Positions 43,414 through 57,500 of a stretch of DNA of 64,000 nucleotides are shown in pieces (the stretch's first letter is position 1; the number at the start of each line of letters is the position of its first letter). This DNA is from Triplophysa rosa. Taxonomy: Eukaryota > Chordata > Actinopteri > Cypriniformes > Nemacheilidae. The notes under the pieces were generated by a model. That model worked only from the letters and a program-made list of their open reading frames with translations. It was not told where the DNA came from and ran no database searches. Made by a program: the position numbers and the translations under genes. The stretch lies in NCBI RefSeq assembly GCF_024868665.1, contig NC_079900.1:5581038-5645037 (forward strand), in the 5' to 3' direction.

Positions 43414-44338
43414 AACATGCAGTTGTACACGGTTTACTCTTAAACCAGTAAATACTCCATACAAGAACAGACTTAAATTTGCAACAACCAAAATGTTTAT
43501 TGAATGAAATCATGAAAATTCATATTAAATGCTCATTTATTACAAGAATCTGTTTGAGTTTTACTTTTTGCATTGACAATAGCCAGAAAACTGTTAAGAT
43601 TACATTGAGGGTGAGGACAAAAGAAACTTCAAGTTAATCAAAAAGTACATAAATCAAACTAAAGTGATTGACTGTTTGATTTGGACATGAAATATGTATG
43701 ATCTGTTAGAAATGTAGTCTAAATTGAATGTTATCAATCTGGAGAATGAAGCAACAATGACACACTGGACCAAATTAATCTATCAGAAGTTAATATTTGA
43801 TGTGTAAGGAAACAATATGAATAGGGATTTAGGAGAAAAGCACAGATCACATCCATCAGCTGTGAAAGGGATTGTTATAAATTATACTCGAACCCCTGGA
43901 ATCGTTGGCTGTATGTCTATGCAGCAACTGCTGACTTACGTTTTTCTCAAGTCCATAAGTACTGATACCTTGACCCACATTATGATACGCTGTAAATGTC
44001 CCAGAATCTTTTTCTTAAGTGTTAAATGTGTTGAGTGAGCTGACCTCAGTGAAAACCATGAAATAGTCTTTCCCCAACAAAACTTCAGAAAAATAAACCA
44101 AATCTTGACAGTTCTTGCTCAACCCCCACCATCTCCCTGGTCTTGTTCCTATACTCTTTATAGTTTTCTTCTAGTTTTTCAGCATTGCAGTACACGTCTC
44201 AACTCCTGTAAAACTGTATCTCTACTTTGGCTGCTCCAAGCTAAGTCCTGTCTGTATTTTGTGGCAAGAAAAGAGTGAGAAAAAGCTACATCAGAGTATT
44301 GGAACCAGACATTATCCACCATTCACATTTTATGCCCT

Positions 44339-47300
44339 TTAGGGCTGCTCGCCACCGAACTTGGAGCTGAGTTTGTTGATAAGAGCCATGATTTTGGGGT
44401 TGCTCTGGTACTTGGCGATGTTGGCTGGGTTCTGTGCCACATCCTGGAAGGCTGCCATCACCTCTGGGTCCTAGAGGACGAGAATCCGATGGGTATTCAA
44501 ATATATTTAAAACTGAAGACTGAAACCAGACACTCATCACATATATATATAAATATCTGCCAACTAAAAGCCCATCAGACCCAAAATCTTTTCCATTTTC
44601 CAAATCCACCATCTAAATTTAAGGAAAGGTTCATCTCAAAATCAAAATTGTGTTATGTTTTCACCCACATGATGTTCAACATGTTTTAAGACCTCCCGGC
44701 GTTTTCGGAACACAAATAAAGATATTTTAGGGGACATCTAAGAGATTTCCAGACCTCCTCATAGACATCATTGTTACAGTTGTTGTCAAGGTCCAGAAAA
44801 GTACTAAAGACATCGTTAAATTGGTCAATCCGCTCATAGTGGCTCAATAAATTTTTTTGAAGCAATGTGAATACTTTATGTGCGAAAAACGAAACAAAAT
44901 AATGACTTTAATTGATATATTTTCTTGTCAGACTAGTCTTGTCAGTCTATGGTGCATTCAGTGGGGGCAGACGCCGGCGTTCTGACTGACAACCCAGAAG
45001 TGCAACTCTGTGTTTACAAGCAGACGCACACTGTATATAAGCTAATCTTCGCAAAATGTCTGATGATTTCGATATTGAGGAAGACTTGCACTTTTTTTGC
45101 CCAACCGTACAAACCGAATGCGCATGCGTCGAAGTGCTCTCGTGAACACGGACCATTGACTGAAAAGACAGAGGAGAATATATCGATTAAAGTCATTATT
45201 TTGGTTTGTTTTTCGCACAAAGTATTGTTGTGGCTTCAAAAAAATTCAATTGAGCCACTATGATCGGACGGACCAATTTAACGATGTCTTTAGTACTTTT
45301 CTGGACCTTGACAACAACTATAACCATGATGTCTATGAGGAGGTCTGGAAATCTCTCGGATGTCACCTAAAATATCTTTATTTGTGTTCCGAAGACGCCG
45401 GAAGGTCTTAAAACACGTTGAACGTCTATTAAAAATTAAGAGACCATTTTAGAGACCATTTTTCTGATTTTAAAATGTACTATTTATAGGTATGCGTTTA
45501 GGTAAAATGTTCATTTTGTTTTATTCTGTGAACTACTAACAACATTTCTCCCAAATTTCCAACAAAAATTTCTTTTTGCATTTATTTCCAGAAAATGAAA
45601 ACAGGAGAAACTGGTGAAAATAACACAAAAGATGCTCTGTGTTTTTTCAGACCTTAAATACTGCAAAGAAAACAAGTTCATAATCACTTTTAAGCAAAAC
45701 AGCAGTTATAATTGTACATATATTTAGGAAAAGTTCAGAAATATTTTTTTTATGTGGTGACCTCGATTTTTATCAGTTTTCATGTGTCTTGTCATGCTGT
45801 CAGTCTTTCAAATTGCTGTTAAATGACTTTGTCATTCCTGAGGTTTGATTTTGTTGAAATTCAACAAAGGCTGGAGTGTAATAACAACAATACATCTAGA
45901 AATGCTTTTGAAATGAAAATTCTCTTATTTTTTTCACGGCTGTATGTGGTAAAATGTTACCTGCATAGCCATGAGAACCTCTGGGTCTTTGAGAAGCCCA
46001 TCGAGTCCAGGCATTCCAAATGGAGATCCACCTGGAAAACCAGCACCTCCTGAAGAAATAAGTATATATAAACAACTTTCATTACAGCAATAATTCACCT
46101 AATCAGTTCCAATGACCAAAGATGTACCTGGAAATCCGGGGAACCCTCCCTGTGCACCTCCTCCAGCCTGTTGTCTGGCTTCCTGTTCCTACACACACAG
46201 ACGCACATGAACCAGTGTGACACTAAATCAGACCATTGAGTCATCACATTCTTCAATCCATCCATCTTACCCTTTGTGCTCTTTCATGTTCTTCCCTTGC
46301 TTTCTTGACTCGTTCTTGCCTCGTTCTGATCTCCCGTTCTTCTCGCTTGCGTTCATATTTGCGCCGATGCTCGATGATTTTGTTGGCCTGCGAGGGACAG
46401 GTTTGTCAAAATGTTTATGATATTCTACATTTCATACGGAACATTACAATCAAAGCAGGGTGAGGAGATTCACACAAACACACAATCGTAGGTTTTAGGT
46501 CAGCGTCACAGGGCCAGTATTTTTGTAAGGGTGTGGCATTGATACCTTTGGCTGGACTTCTTTAAGCAGGGCACTGGCCTCTTCATCATAGTCAAGTTTG
46601 CAGGCCATTGCCAAGTCTTTTGCCGCCTCCTCCCAACACCCAAGCAATCTGTGTGAGCGAGAGAGAGAATCATATATCTTTAACATTGCGGTAGTAACAT
46701 AAGCCCGAGCCCAACACAAACTCAACACAACACACCCTTATATGAAACGGATCCGCATCTTATTCTACATGGGAGGATGTTTAAGGCGAAGTACGGTCCG
46801 TTCGCATGACGCAATTTTCGTCATCAGAAGGGTCCCATTTTTTGAGACCGCGCGGACGTGCCGCGTACAACAGCGCATGCGCGAAATAAGTGCACTAGTC
46901 CACTAGGGGTCAATACACACACAGAAAGTGTGCAGTTGTCAAAGAAGAATAATACAAAATCAACACGCTGAAACCAAGAACAGTAAGCTAAGAAGCATAT
47001 CCTTCTCCATACTGTTTGGTTGTTGTTCTTGTCGTCTTGCTGTTTGCTCAGATTGTTTGCAATGGCGAATTACTTCCTCAATCATTAATTTGCAGTGGGT
47101 CTGTAAATGACGCGACTCAGTGCTGCCCTCTGATGGTCTGGTAGAGCACACATACTCGTTTGTATTGCGCATGTGTTGAACCCGGACGTCCGCACTTAAT
47201 CCGTGATGAGTATGCTCAAGAAGCTGTGCGGACGCGTTTGTGTGCGAGACGGACACGGAAAGTCAAGTATACCCGTGGCTTTATGTGAAATCATGGTGGT

Positions 47301-50300
47301 AAATATATGTTTTTTTGCAAAACACAAAAGGAATGTTTAGCGAAATGTCCGGGCAACCACAAATAAAAAGCACAAGAACACTATAATAAAATTGTGACAA
47401 CATTCTTAATCTCTTTCTGCTAATCTTTCTATTTTGTTTTACAAAAGTCATATGGGTTTGGAATGACATGAGGGGTTTAAACACCAGAATTATACTTTTA
47501 TATCTATTTTTTTACTTTTATATATGAATTTTACCTGTGTGCTTTCCCCCTCCATTTATAGGGTTGGGCAGAGTCTGGGTTGATGTCAATGGCTCTGTTA
47601 CAGTCTCTGATCGCGGCGTTGGGTTTCTGCATCTTCACATACACACTGAAAGAAGACACACAACCGTCATACTTAAAACCACATGCTTTAAGAAATCAGA
47701 CCAGTACGTAAATTAGTGATTTGCTGCTACCTAGCTCTTTTGGCATAAAGAATGGCCAGTTTCGGGTTGAGCTTGATGGCCTCTGTGAACAGCTCCAGAG
47801 CTTTCTGTAGGTCACCTGAAAACACCAGCATTAGAATAAGCACTATAAAAAGGTTTCCACAACACGACTTCAACAGACAACTAAAGAAATGTAAATAATG
47901 ATTACAAAATCACAGCCATCACAATGACAAGTAATGTGGTAGCTCACCATCTCCTAACACACCAATGGCCTCCATCTTCTTCTCGTTGGCCTGGTCTATC
48001 ATTTCATCTGTGACCTGAGATTAAAGAAAGTTATCCCATCATCCTGGTTGTATACTTTTACTTTACGGGCATGATTAAAGCTTTTGAAAACGTTGATCAC
48101 ACGCATCCTCTGTCATTTAATGAAATATTTATGAAAGGGATGCCCAATTCCAAATGTAGATATATTTTTCTATTGGGTCAACTTGTAAAATCTTGTTTTT
48201 GTTTGTTGACGTCTGCTATGACTACTTCATGAATACGCTTATGTCCTTTTTGGACTAGTCGGAAATATTGCAATTTTGTACTACAACTTTACTACAGGTA
48301 CTATAAATTTCATATAGAGATCAGGGACAATTTGAATGAATGCACAATGTCTGTACCTCCAGGTTCTCGTAATCGCCCATCTCTTGAGGTTCATCCGTAT
48401 CTGGCTCGATCACTCCTTCATTGTCTATTTCTGAAGAAATGAAACAAACTACAGTAACGTTTCATGATATAAAACAGTTAAATTTAACGACGTAACCTCC
48501 AATCAGTTACCAGCTTCACAACAAACTCATAACATCTGCTTTAACTGTTTTTGGGGTTGATATTCACTGCTAGAAAGAATGCACACTGCCATACAGAGGC
48601 AAAGGAAGAGTTTAGAGAAAGTTCACGGCTATTACCAGGCCATAAAAAGCCAGAGTGATGGCATATGCAGAGCAAACAAAGGATATTAAAAAGGGTATTA
48701 GAGTCAATAAATGTCACGCACCTATTTCACTCTCCTCGCTCTCAGATGGTGGGGCTGGTTCGGATCCTGGTGCGGCTTTGGAAGCCCCATCACATGGACA
48801 GCTTCCCTACAAGCAAATAAAAACAGAGATTGTTCATCTTTTAAAACATAATGGTTCTGCTACTGTAAGAGCACATCTAGCACTAATCAGAATCAGAATC
48901 AGAATCAGAAGAGCTTTATTGCCAAGTGTGCTTGCACACACAAGGAATTTTCTTTGGTGTTGGAAGCTTCTAGTACAGACATTTAACACAATGACAATAC
49001 AATACAATATAATATAATGCGATTTACAGTCTAAAAGATTCTAAATTGTGCATATATAAAAATAAAGACTATTTTACAGAAAATGGGGGATAATAACATA
49101 TAAGAGACATTGTACCGGGTAGTATATAGTAGAATAAACATATTAACAGATTGTATGTACACTTGTGCAAATGGATAATTTAGTAAGTAGAGGTAGTGTT
49201 ATATACATGTATACATAAGATGTAGATATAATAAGGCACAGTAGTGCACACTATAGGAGTAGTGGAAGTGGAATATTGCTCTTAAGGAGCAGTTATCTGT
49301 TTAGGAGGGAGATTGCCTGGGGGAAGAAGCTGCTTCTGTGTCTGGAAGTCCTGGTGTTTGGTGCTCTAAAGCGCCGGCCAGAGGGCAGCAGATCAAAGAG
49401 TTTGTGTGCTGGGTGTGTGGAGTCAATGATGATTTTTCTTGCCCTGTTTTTCACTCTGGAATCGTACAGGTCCTGAAGTGTGGGCAGAGGAGCACCAATA
49501 ATTTTCTCAGCACTACGAACTGTCCGTTGTAGTCTTCGTAGGTCTGATTTGGTGGCCGAGCCATACCAAACAGTAATTGAAGTGCACAGAACAGATTCGA
49601 TGACCACTGAGTAGAACTGGGTCAGTAGCTCCTGTGGTAGGTTGAACTTCCTCAATTGACGGAGGAAGTATAACCTCTGCTGGGCCTTCTTTACAATGGA
49701 GTCTATGTGGGACTCCCACTTCAGGTCCTGAGAGATGGTGGAGCCCAGGAACCTGAATGACTCCACAGTATCCACAGTGCTGTCCAGGATGGTGAGGGGA
49801 GGAAGTGATGGAGGGTTCCTTCTGAAATCCACTATCATCTCCACTGTCTTGAATGCATTCAGCTCTAGGTTGTTTTGACTACACCAGGCAGCCAGCTGAG
49901 CAACCTCCTTTCTGTAGGCAGATTCATCACCGTCTTGAATAAGGCCAATGACTGTGGTGTCATCTGCAAACTTCAGGAGTTTGACAGAAGGGTCTGTAGA
50001 GGTGCATTCGTTTGTGTAGAGTGAAAATAGCAGTGGAGAAAGAACACATCCTTGAGGAGCTCCGGTGCTGATGGTACATGTGCTGGATTTAAATTTTCCC
50101 AACCTCACTAGCTGCTGCCTGTTCGACAGGAAGTTAATAATCCACTGACAGGTAGAGGTTGGCACAGAGAGCTGGGTAAGCTTGGGCAGGAGGAGGTCTG
50201 GGATTATGGTGTTGAAGGCCGAGCTGAAGTCTACAAACAGGATCCTGACGTAAGTCCCTGGTCTGTCTAGGTGTTGTAGGATGTAATGCAGTCCCATGTT

Positions 50301-53281
50301 TACTGCATCGTCCACAGACCTGTTTGCTCGGTAAGCAAACTGGAGGGGATCAAGAAGTGGTCTGGTGATGTCCTTCAGGTGGGCCAGTACAAGTCTCTCA
50401 AATGACTTCATGACCACAGATGTTAAAGCAACAGGCCTGTAGTCATTAAGTCCAGATATTTTGGGTTTCTTCTGTACAGGGATGATGGTGGAGCGTTTGA
50501 AGCATGAAGGGACTTCACACTGCTCCAAAGATCTGTTAAAAATATTAGTGAAGATGGGCGACAGCTGCTCCGCACAGACTTTCAGGCAGGAGGGTGAGAC
50601 ATTGTCTGGGCCTGGTGCTTTTCTGATCTTTTGTTTGCGGAAAAGCTGGCAAACATCCTCTTCGCAGATCTTAAGTGCAGGTTGAATGTCAAGAGGAGGT
50701 GTTAATGGTATAGCAGAGATAGGGTCAGGGCGGGTGTGAAGGGTGAGACTCTGCATTTCAAAACGACAATAGAAGTCGTTCAGGTCGTCAGCCAGTCGTT
50801 GATTACCCATAGACTGAGGGGATGATGGCTTGTAGTTGGTAATGTCTTTCAGGCCTTTCCACACCGATGCAGGGTCGTTGGCTGAAAACTGGTTCTTCAG
50901 CTTTTCAGAGTAGCTTCTCTTAGCTGCTCTTATCTCCTTTGTCAGTGTGTTTTTGGCCTGATTATACAAGACTTTGTCCCCACTTCTGTAAGCATCTTCT
51001 TTGGCCTGACGAAGCTGTCTCAGTTTCATTGTAAACCATGGTTTGTCATTGTTGTATGTTAAGCGAGTCCTGGTGGGAATACACATGTCCTCACAGAAGC
51101 TGATGTAGGATGTCACTGTGTCAGTTAACTCATCCAGATCAGTGGCTGCAGCTTCAAAGACACTCCAATCCGTGCAGTCGAAACAGGCTTGTAAGGCCCG
51201 CTCTGTTTCGCTGCTCCATCTCTTTGCTGTTCTTGCTACAGGCTTGGCAGATTTAAGCTTCTGTCTGTAGGTCGGAAGACCTACAGACAGTAAGTAAACG
51301 TAGATTATTGTATGTAATCTACGTTTACATACAATATCTTAAATTTAACCCCCACAATATTTTTTCCTATTTAGCTTAGTAAAATTGGCAAGACCATGTA
51401 TTCGATCCTCATGGAAATGTTGCAAATTTATTGCAAAAAATGTTGCATTATAGGTTGGTTTAACCATGTTATGTGGTTTCTTTATAATGAACTTCTATGA
51501 GGAACAAGCTTAACGTGACACTATTCTTATATGTGCTTGTTCTTTTAACAGTAGCTTGTGTGTATTACAGTTAAGATTTAATAGAAATTTGGTTTTACGT
51601 GGTCGTTGTTTCGGTATGTTAAGCCGTTTCATTATAATGGACTTCTATGGGGGAGAAACACTTAACGCAAGATTTATCACTTAATCCGTTTAATCAGGAC
51701 TCGATCTTGGCAGCTAGTGTTCATGACAAGGTTTGACAGACATTTGAGCCCACCTGGTCATTGTTTAGGTACCTTAAACCTCGTTAAGCGTTAGAAAGTC
51801 ATAAGGCTCGGCTCATCCCAACCGCAGATTTAGGTTTACAAACCACTTTTATCTCCTTTCTCAGTCAATACTCGCATTTCCCCCCTTCATGAACATCAAC
51901 TTTTGCTACACAATAAAAACACCTTTCATAGTTTGATCGATTTGAACAGTCAACTATGCAAAACATAGGTATTTTGAGTTTGTTATAGTGCATTCCTATG
52001 CAGAAAATCACTTGCTGCCCTCCATCTGCACTTTTGTGCAGTGCCGTGACGTCACGTGCAAACAACCTATTTACATGTAAATGATTTTTTATCTGGTGAA
52101 ACTTTAAAGGAATGTTTAACTGTGAATTAGCACAGAGAAAATTATTTAGACTTGCACCTCACTTTATAAAAACAAACAAAAATTGCATTCACAGTAATGC
52201 ACTTTAAGCGGCTGCTTAAAGGCAAAGGCATTCCAGGGGCTTTTAAAACAGAAACACACAGATGATATTTTTGTGGAAATGTTTCAAGCTATATTAAATA
52301 ATAATATTAATATTTAATAAAAACACGCTGCTTTATGTGTAACATCATTTAAGTGGTGAGACTACTAAACTCATACACTACAAACTGAAAAAAAAAAACA
52401 AGTATACAGTCCATTTCTGGTATTTTTTAGAGATGTACTAAATTTCTCCACAGACACCGATTATTCAGAATGATATCTGTCCAATGCTGAAGATTAAATT
52501 CTTTTTTTTTATCTTTCTGAATGTTATTAATTCATATAATGACTATTAATATTGAACAACAAACTGCTGATGTTTCTTAACATTTTCTATATACAGAGCA
52601 CAAATTCATTGCATTTTCTTGTCCTCTTTTGATTGACAGGATATAGCGGCCCTTATCATAAACCGTTTTTAAACTGTACCGATTATTGGCCGATATATCT
52701 GTGCATCTCTAGTAATTTTTGCATTTACAATGTCAAAGTCCTGCACATACATGGCACAAGAAAGAAAGTGTTTCTCATGTTTCTTTTTTTGCTCATCCTG
52801 GCCTTGCTCCATAACTGTAAGCGTAAACAGTAGGTGTACCTGTTGATTTCACTTCTTACCTTGCATGATGAGCTGTTATTTGTTGCTAATGGTACGTTTG
52901 CTCCCATCCTAGAATAATTAAAAAACCATTATGTTGGTTACATTAATTTTGTATGCTACACAAATAGGCATAAAAGACTGCCAAGCTTTATTTCTCCGTT
53001 TGCTCCTTTGAAAATGGGATGATGCTGGAACTTTCTGGGAGTCACATGTATTGTGGGTGTGAAGGCTCACACCACACTAAACTCTACATAGAAACCTATT
53101 TTATTATACAGTGCTTCTCCCTATAAACTATAAACAAGACGAAAATCAACGCAGAAATATACTACACTGACCCCTGCAACCAGGTTTTAAAGAAGCTCAT
53201 CTCTGGCATGTGCAGTACAGCTGGATTCTCTTTGCACAGCTGCACGAAGGCCTTCAACTCCGTCACTTTCTGCGGGTCCAT
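44339..53281 (-). CDS. st13: Hsc70-interacting protein Hip (ST13)
   Basis: Twelve exons: 53281-53172, 52908-52860, 48806-48722, 48430-48357, 48014-47948, 47815-47731, 47645-47535, 46648-46546, 46387-46271, 46188-46128, 46049-45961 and 44470-44339. They total 1,083 bases, 360 residues (human 369). The order is an N-terminal dimerisation segment ([20 protein letters not shown]), an acidic linker ([12 protein letters not shown]), three TPR units ([22 protein letters not shown] and neighbours) that bind the Hsc70 ATPase domain, a charged helix ([14 protein letters not shown]), a Gly/Pro-rich stretch shorter than in mammals, and the C-terminal DP/STI1 domain ending SSKFGGEQP. Hip slows ADP release from Hsc70. 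All joints are GT-AG and in phase. Plus-strand TTTATT at 43496 and 43534 are candidate polyadenylation signals. Confidence 0.96.
44630..45435. mobile_element. Large palindromic element in st13 intron 11
   Basis: The stretch from TTTTAAGACCTCCCGGCG to about 45035 is mirrored from about 45045 to GCCGGAAGGTCTTAAAAC. Arms of about 380 bases include GGTCCAGAAAAGTACTAAAG and its inverse CTTTAGTACTTTTCTGGACC. It has no coding capacity and is of a different family from the GGATAGTTCACC MITEs. Confidence 0.75.
48885..51300 (-). mobile_element. 5'-truncated LINE (CR1/L2/Rex group) in st13 intron 2
   Basis: A 607-codon open frame (51116-49293) encodes a reverse transcriptase: [56 protein letters not shown] and the active-site box FADDTTV. 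The endonuclease domain is missing, so the copy is truncated at its 5' end. The 3' tail carries GGCAATAAAGCTCTTCTG and ends in several TTCTGA units (plus-strand AATCAG repeats, 48891-48911), a tail type I associate with fish Rex1-like LINEs. The frame has no internal stop, which suggests recent insertion. It is antisense-free, lying in the same direction as st13. Confidence 0.9.
51273..51342. repeat. Two adjacent hairpins at the LINE 5' junction
   Basis: CTGTCTGTAGGTC, GGAA, GACCTACAGACAG is one hairpin. AAACGTAGATTA, a short loop, TAATCTACGTTT is the next. Confidence 0.8.
52428..52711. mobile_element. hAT-type MITE in st13 intron 2
   Basis: The ends TAGAGATGTAC and GTGCATCTCTA are inverted. 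Flanking octamers GTATTTTT and GTAATTTT match at 7 of 8 bases, close to an 8-bp duplication. The TAGAGATGCAC start is common in hAT elements. Confidence 0.6.
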
Positions 53282-54526
53282 GTTTTACTACAGTCAACTC
53301 AACCAGAAAAAACACTGCGCTGGAACAAAAAGGACGCAGTATTAGCAATTTCAGAATTACTATTATTATGCATCCGTGAATAAACAGCATTGTGTATTAA
53401 AAACGTAGAACTGTTTAATGCAACAGTGCGACAAATTATCTGTAATAATTAGTGGCGCGAGGCGCACGCGCTGCACGGAAGCTTCTGGAATGATGCGCGA
53501 AGAAGCGCCAATTGTTAAAACAACGCGTTATTACAATAATCGTTCGTTTACCTGTCGAAACAGGCGCTCGTTCATACAAATGTAATTATTGCTTTACCTG
53601 AAACAGCGAAACTCGCTAACTCAGCTGCGATTTGACGGACGCTCGCTCTGCACGCGCAAGTCAATGTGTGTGAACCTCGAGACTGGGAATTTTGCGCAGG
53701 CGGGAATGAAACCCCTCACTATTATGACAGAATGAAAACAGAGGGGTCCTTCACGTCACCGCGTCTTCTGATCGCTATGTTAGATCTGTAGCTCTTCTCT
53801 CACCAAATAAAGGAAAATTATTGTGAAAATCCCATTACTAGCATATGGATAATGGGTCTAATTGTGTTTGTGTATTGGAAAATGGTGGTGGCTGGTGGTC
53901 TTGTATGGAATTTACCCAATAAATATTGATCACAAATGAAGTTAACGAAATGTCCAATAAGATCGCCCTGTCATGTTAAAATATTTAATCTTATGGTTTT
54001 GGTGTGGTTTCTACTAATTTGGTTTCCATAACAAATCTTAATTAAACCGATTACAAGCTTTAAAAAAACCAAGGAAGCTGTACCAAAAATAGATGCTAAT
54101 AATATAAAACTACTGAAAGGTGTTTCGTTAAATAATCCATAGGTTTTCTTTATAAGAATTATAAGAACGTTGTTTATTTACTACTAAAACATTAAACACA
54201 AGAGAATGTGAATTAAAAAAAAGGCAGACGGGTCCTCCATCCATCATAGTCGCAGGGTACCGCTGTCATAATGAAACGGGCCAATCAGAGCGTTGGGGTT
54301 TCTGCCGATCCACCAATGAGCGCTCAGAATCCTAAACGGGGGAGGATGACAGGTCACCTTTCCACGAGATCATGATGCTTACATGTGCATTTCCTTCTCT
54401 ACTATGTTGCCTTTAGGTTAATATTCCCGAAACGCATTTTTAATGCATGCATTATGGGAACTTATTCTACCTCATGTTGAAAGTTGACACATCAGCTGTC
54501 TTTAGATATCACGCGTACTTGCAACA
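53282..54526. other. Shared head-to-head promoter region of st13 and xpnpep3
   Basis: The two genes diverge from this 1.2 kb stretch. GC-rich patches at 53450-53770 and 54225-54380 are likely the two promoters. The second holds GGGCCAATCAGAGCG, a CCAAT box. No ORF of interest is seen between them. Confidence 0.5.
53478..53490. promoter_or_regulatory. st13: Heat-shock element upstream of st13
   Basis: GAAGCTTCTGGAA is a perfect three-unit HSF1 site (GAAnnTTCnnGAA), about 200 bases upstream of the st13 start codon. Hip works with Hsc70, so heat-shock control is a sensible inference. The position in a GC-rich patch fits a promoter. Confidence 0.65.
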
Positions 54527-57500
54527 ATGTTGCATTCCACCACTAATCTACTGAGATCAGCCGTCCAGTCCGTTTCTCGCTCTCACTGGTGTCCAGGTAA
54601 TAAACGTTTAGCTCTTTAGATTCTCCTTCACTTATTAATGTTCATATGACTTACTACAATGTAATGTTTCTCTGTTTAATCTATGGCTGGATACTGAAAA
54701 CTGGTAAGAGGCAATGTATGAAGTTATGCATGTTGGCAACGATCTTGTCACTTTTTCATAACTTCACAGACCAACAAGAAGTGCTCAGTGCCATAACAAA
54801 CCTGACGAAGTATAGTCGTATTAACTAGCTTGTAATGGATCAAGATGTATAAACTTGCTGTTATTTACTAAATCACTCATTCACATATGACTAATGATCG
54901 ACTTGATCTTATAAATCTTCATATTGTATGTTAGACCCAGGAACTGAATATCAAATCAGCATTTGTCATTATATCACTATTGTAAAGATTACTTGTGTAA
55001 CTCAACAGAAGATGCTGTGAAGTGTTTTGTGTGTCTGAACTGCTTATTCTCCTTACAGGGTCTGTATGGCATCAATGCAGAAATGTGTCTCTGAAAATGG
55101 GGGGATGGAAAACCAAGAAAGTTCCACGGAGATACCTTGGGCAGCCAAGCCCATACACACACCCTCACCTCATCAGATATGGTCAGAGAGTTTCACATAG
55201 CCTTTTCTGTTTCAAGGACTTGTTAAATGTCACTTGAATAACTCGGGCATTGCTACTCAATGTTCAATATTAAACCACCTTCTGCCTCAACCAATGGGAT
55301 AAATATTGAATGAGGCTATTTAGTGGCAGATGGGAATGTATGTGGGAAACCTGTTTGAAAAAAAACATTTATTCTTTTAAAGGGATAGTTCACCCAAAAA
55401 GGGAAATTCTGTCATCATTTACTCACCCTCTTGTCATTTCAAACCTGTATGACTTTCTCTCTTCTGCAGAACACAATAGATATATTCGGACGAAAGTTGG
55501 TAACCAAACATCGGCGGCACCCATTCACTTCTATTGAATAGGGATGTAACAATATTATCTATACCGTGTTATCGCGATAGCAAAATCGTCTCAATATTAT
55601 TGTGGTCACATGACAATATGAAACGATAGGCCTACCATAGAGAATGTTAGAAAAAATAAAAGATTTTACCTTTGGCAAGGTCCACCTGGTGCTATTATTT
55701 TATTTTATAAAAGGGATTATTAGGTCATTTGACCCATCTCATACTATAACTCATACCTCTAAGCAAGAGTTATGATTAGAGGATAAAGAAAAGAGGATGC
55801 TTATGGCACGTTTCCAAGTCATCATTTGTCATTTTAAATATTGCAATAAATATTGTACCATGGACTTTATATCGAGGTATTATCGTACAGTGAGATTTTG
55901 ATATTGTTAGTTGGCTGCTATTGTATGGACACAAACCCAATGCAAGTGAATGGTTGCCAGTTGTCATTTTTCAAAATATCTTCTTTTGTGTTCTGTAGAA
56001 AAAAGAAAATCTCACAGGTTTGAAATGACAAGAGGGTGAGTAAATTTTTATTTTTGTGTGAACTATCACTTTAAATTCTGTTTAGTACTACAAGTGGTGC
56101 AGAATTGACCAACAACAGTTTAAACGGAAGAAAATGTATTTATTTGTCTATGCCATTTAAACGCTACAATCTGAATTAAACTTCTAAATGTCTTCTTTTC
56201 ACAGGTGAGGTGACCCCGGGTCTCACCCAGACAGAGTTTGAGTTGCGTCGGCAGCGCTTGGCCTCTCTGATCGAGATGCAAGCGGAGAGATCGACAAGTC
56301 CTGGAACCTCCTCAAACTCAACCCACATTGTCATCATCCTATCACATCCAATTCGTTACATGACCAATGACATCCCTTACCCGTTCCACCAGAACCAGGA
56401 CTTCCTGTACCTGACAGGTATTATGGAACCGGACAGCGCGCTGGTCATGTATGGATCAGGTAAGCCAGACCAGGCCGTGTTGTTCGTCCCTCGACGAGAC
56501 CCAGCACGGGAGCTTTGGGATGGGCCTCGTTCGGGAAAGGACGGAGCGGCTGCCCTGACAGGACTAGAGCGGGTTCACAGCACAGAGGAACTGGGCGTTG
56601 TGCTAAAGAGTATGAAAGGTCAAATAAAGCCCTAACAGACATGCATTTACTTTAATGCCGCTCAAAGTCATTTATAAGCTTACTCTCATGTTTGTTATCT
56701 CAGGTGGAACTGTATGGTACGACAGCTCGCAGCCTTGCCACCTGCAGTTGCACCAAACTCACGTATGCCACCTTTTGGAGGGAGGACCACTGATACAGTC
56801 TCTCCGTCCCCTCACTCATTCCCTAAGAGCCATTAAGAGCCCAGCAGAGGTCGCGCTGATGAAGGAGGCGGGACGGATCACTGCCCAGGTAACAAACCCC
56901 TCACAAGAGTACCATACACCTCGACATGGTATTTCAGGTGTCTAATATGAGAATGAGAAATGTTAAAAAATCTCTCATTACAGTAGGTCTTTGCAGTTTT
57001 GCAGTGATGTCACTGTTGACTACTTGTAGGTCAGTAAGGAGTTGTGTGACATAAACTTTGTATTGAGGCATGTGTTTTTCTTCAGGCATTTAAGAAGACA
57101 ATGGCTATGTCTAGAGGAGATATTGATGAAGCACATCTCTACGCAAAGGTAACAATAAAAAGCCTACACACATAGATTATGTGCAGATATATGTATACAA
57201 AAAATAACAAAGGAGTTGTTTGAAATCATATACTCTCCGGTGTTTTATGAGAAATACACTTTTTGGGGGGTAGAATTGCAGTGTAAATGTGGCATTGTTT
57301 GTCCCTTGAGCGGTGCAGGGGTAATGGCCTGTCTTAAAACTAAGCCGCAGTCTCTCTGCAAACTAACCAATGAACTTTTGATTTGTCAATGTTTCTTTTC
57401 TGTTTGTCTTTTTTATATCGTTCCCCGCAGTTTGATTTTGAATGTCGGGCTCATGGTGCTAATTTCCTGGCTTATCCTCCAGTGGTTGCCGGGGGAAACC

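Noticed and set aside
46790..47280. GC-richer patch in st13 intron 7 as a gene or promoter
   Set aside because: It has scattered CGCATGCGC and GGACG motifs with weak inversion but no consistent ends, frame or splice sites; it may be an old repeat.
49293..51116. 607-codon ORF as a host gene
   Set aside because: It is a reverse transcriptase with FADD box and a LINE tail, inside an st13 intron.
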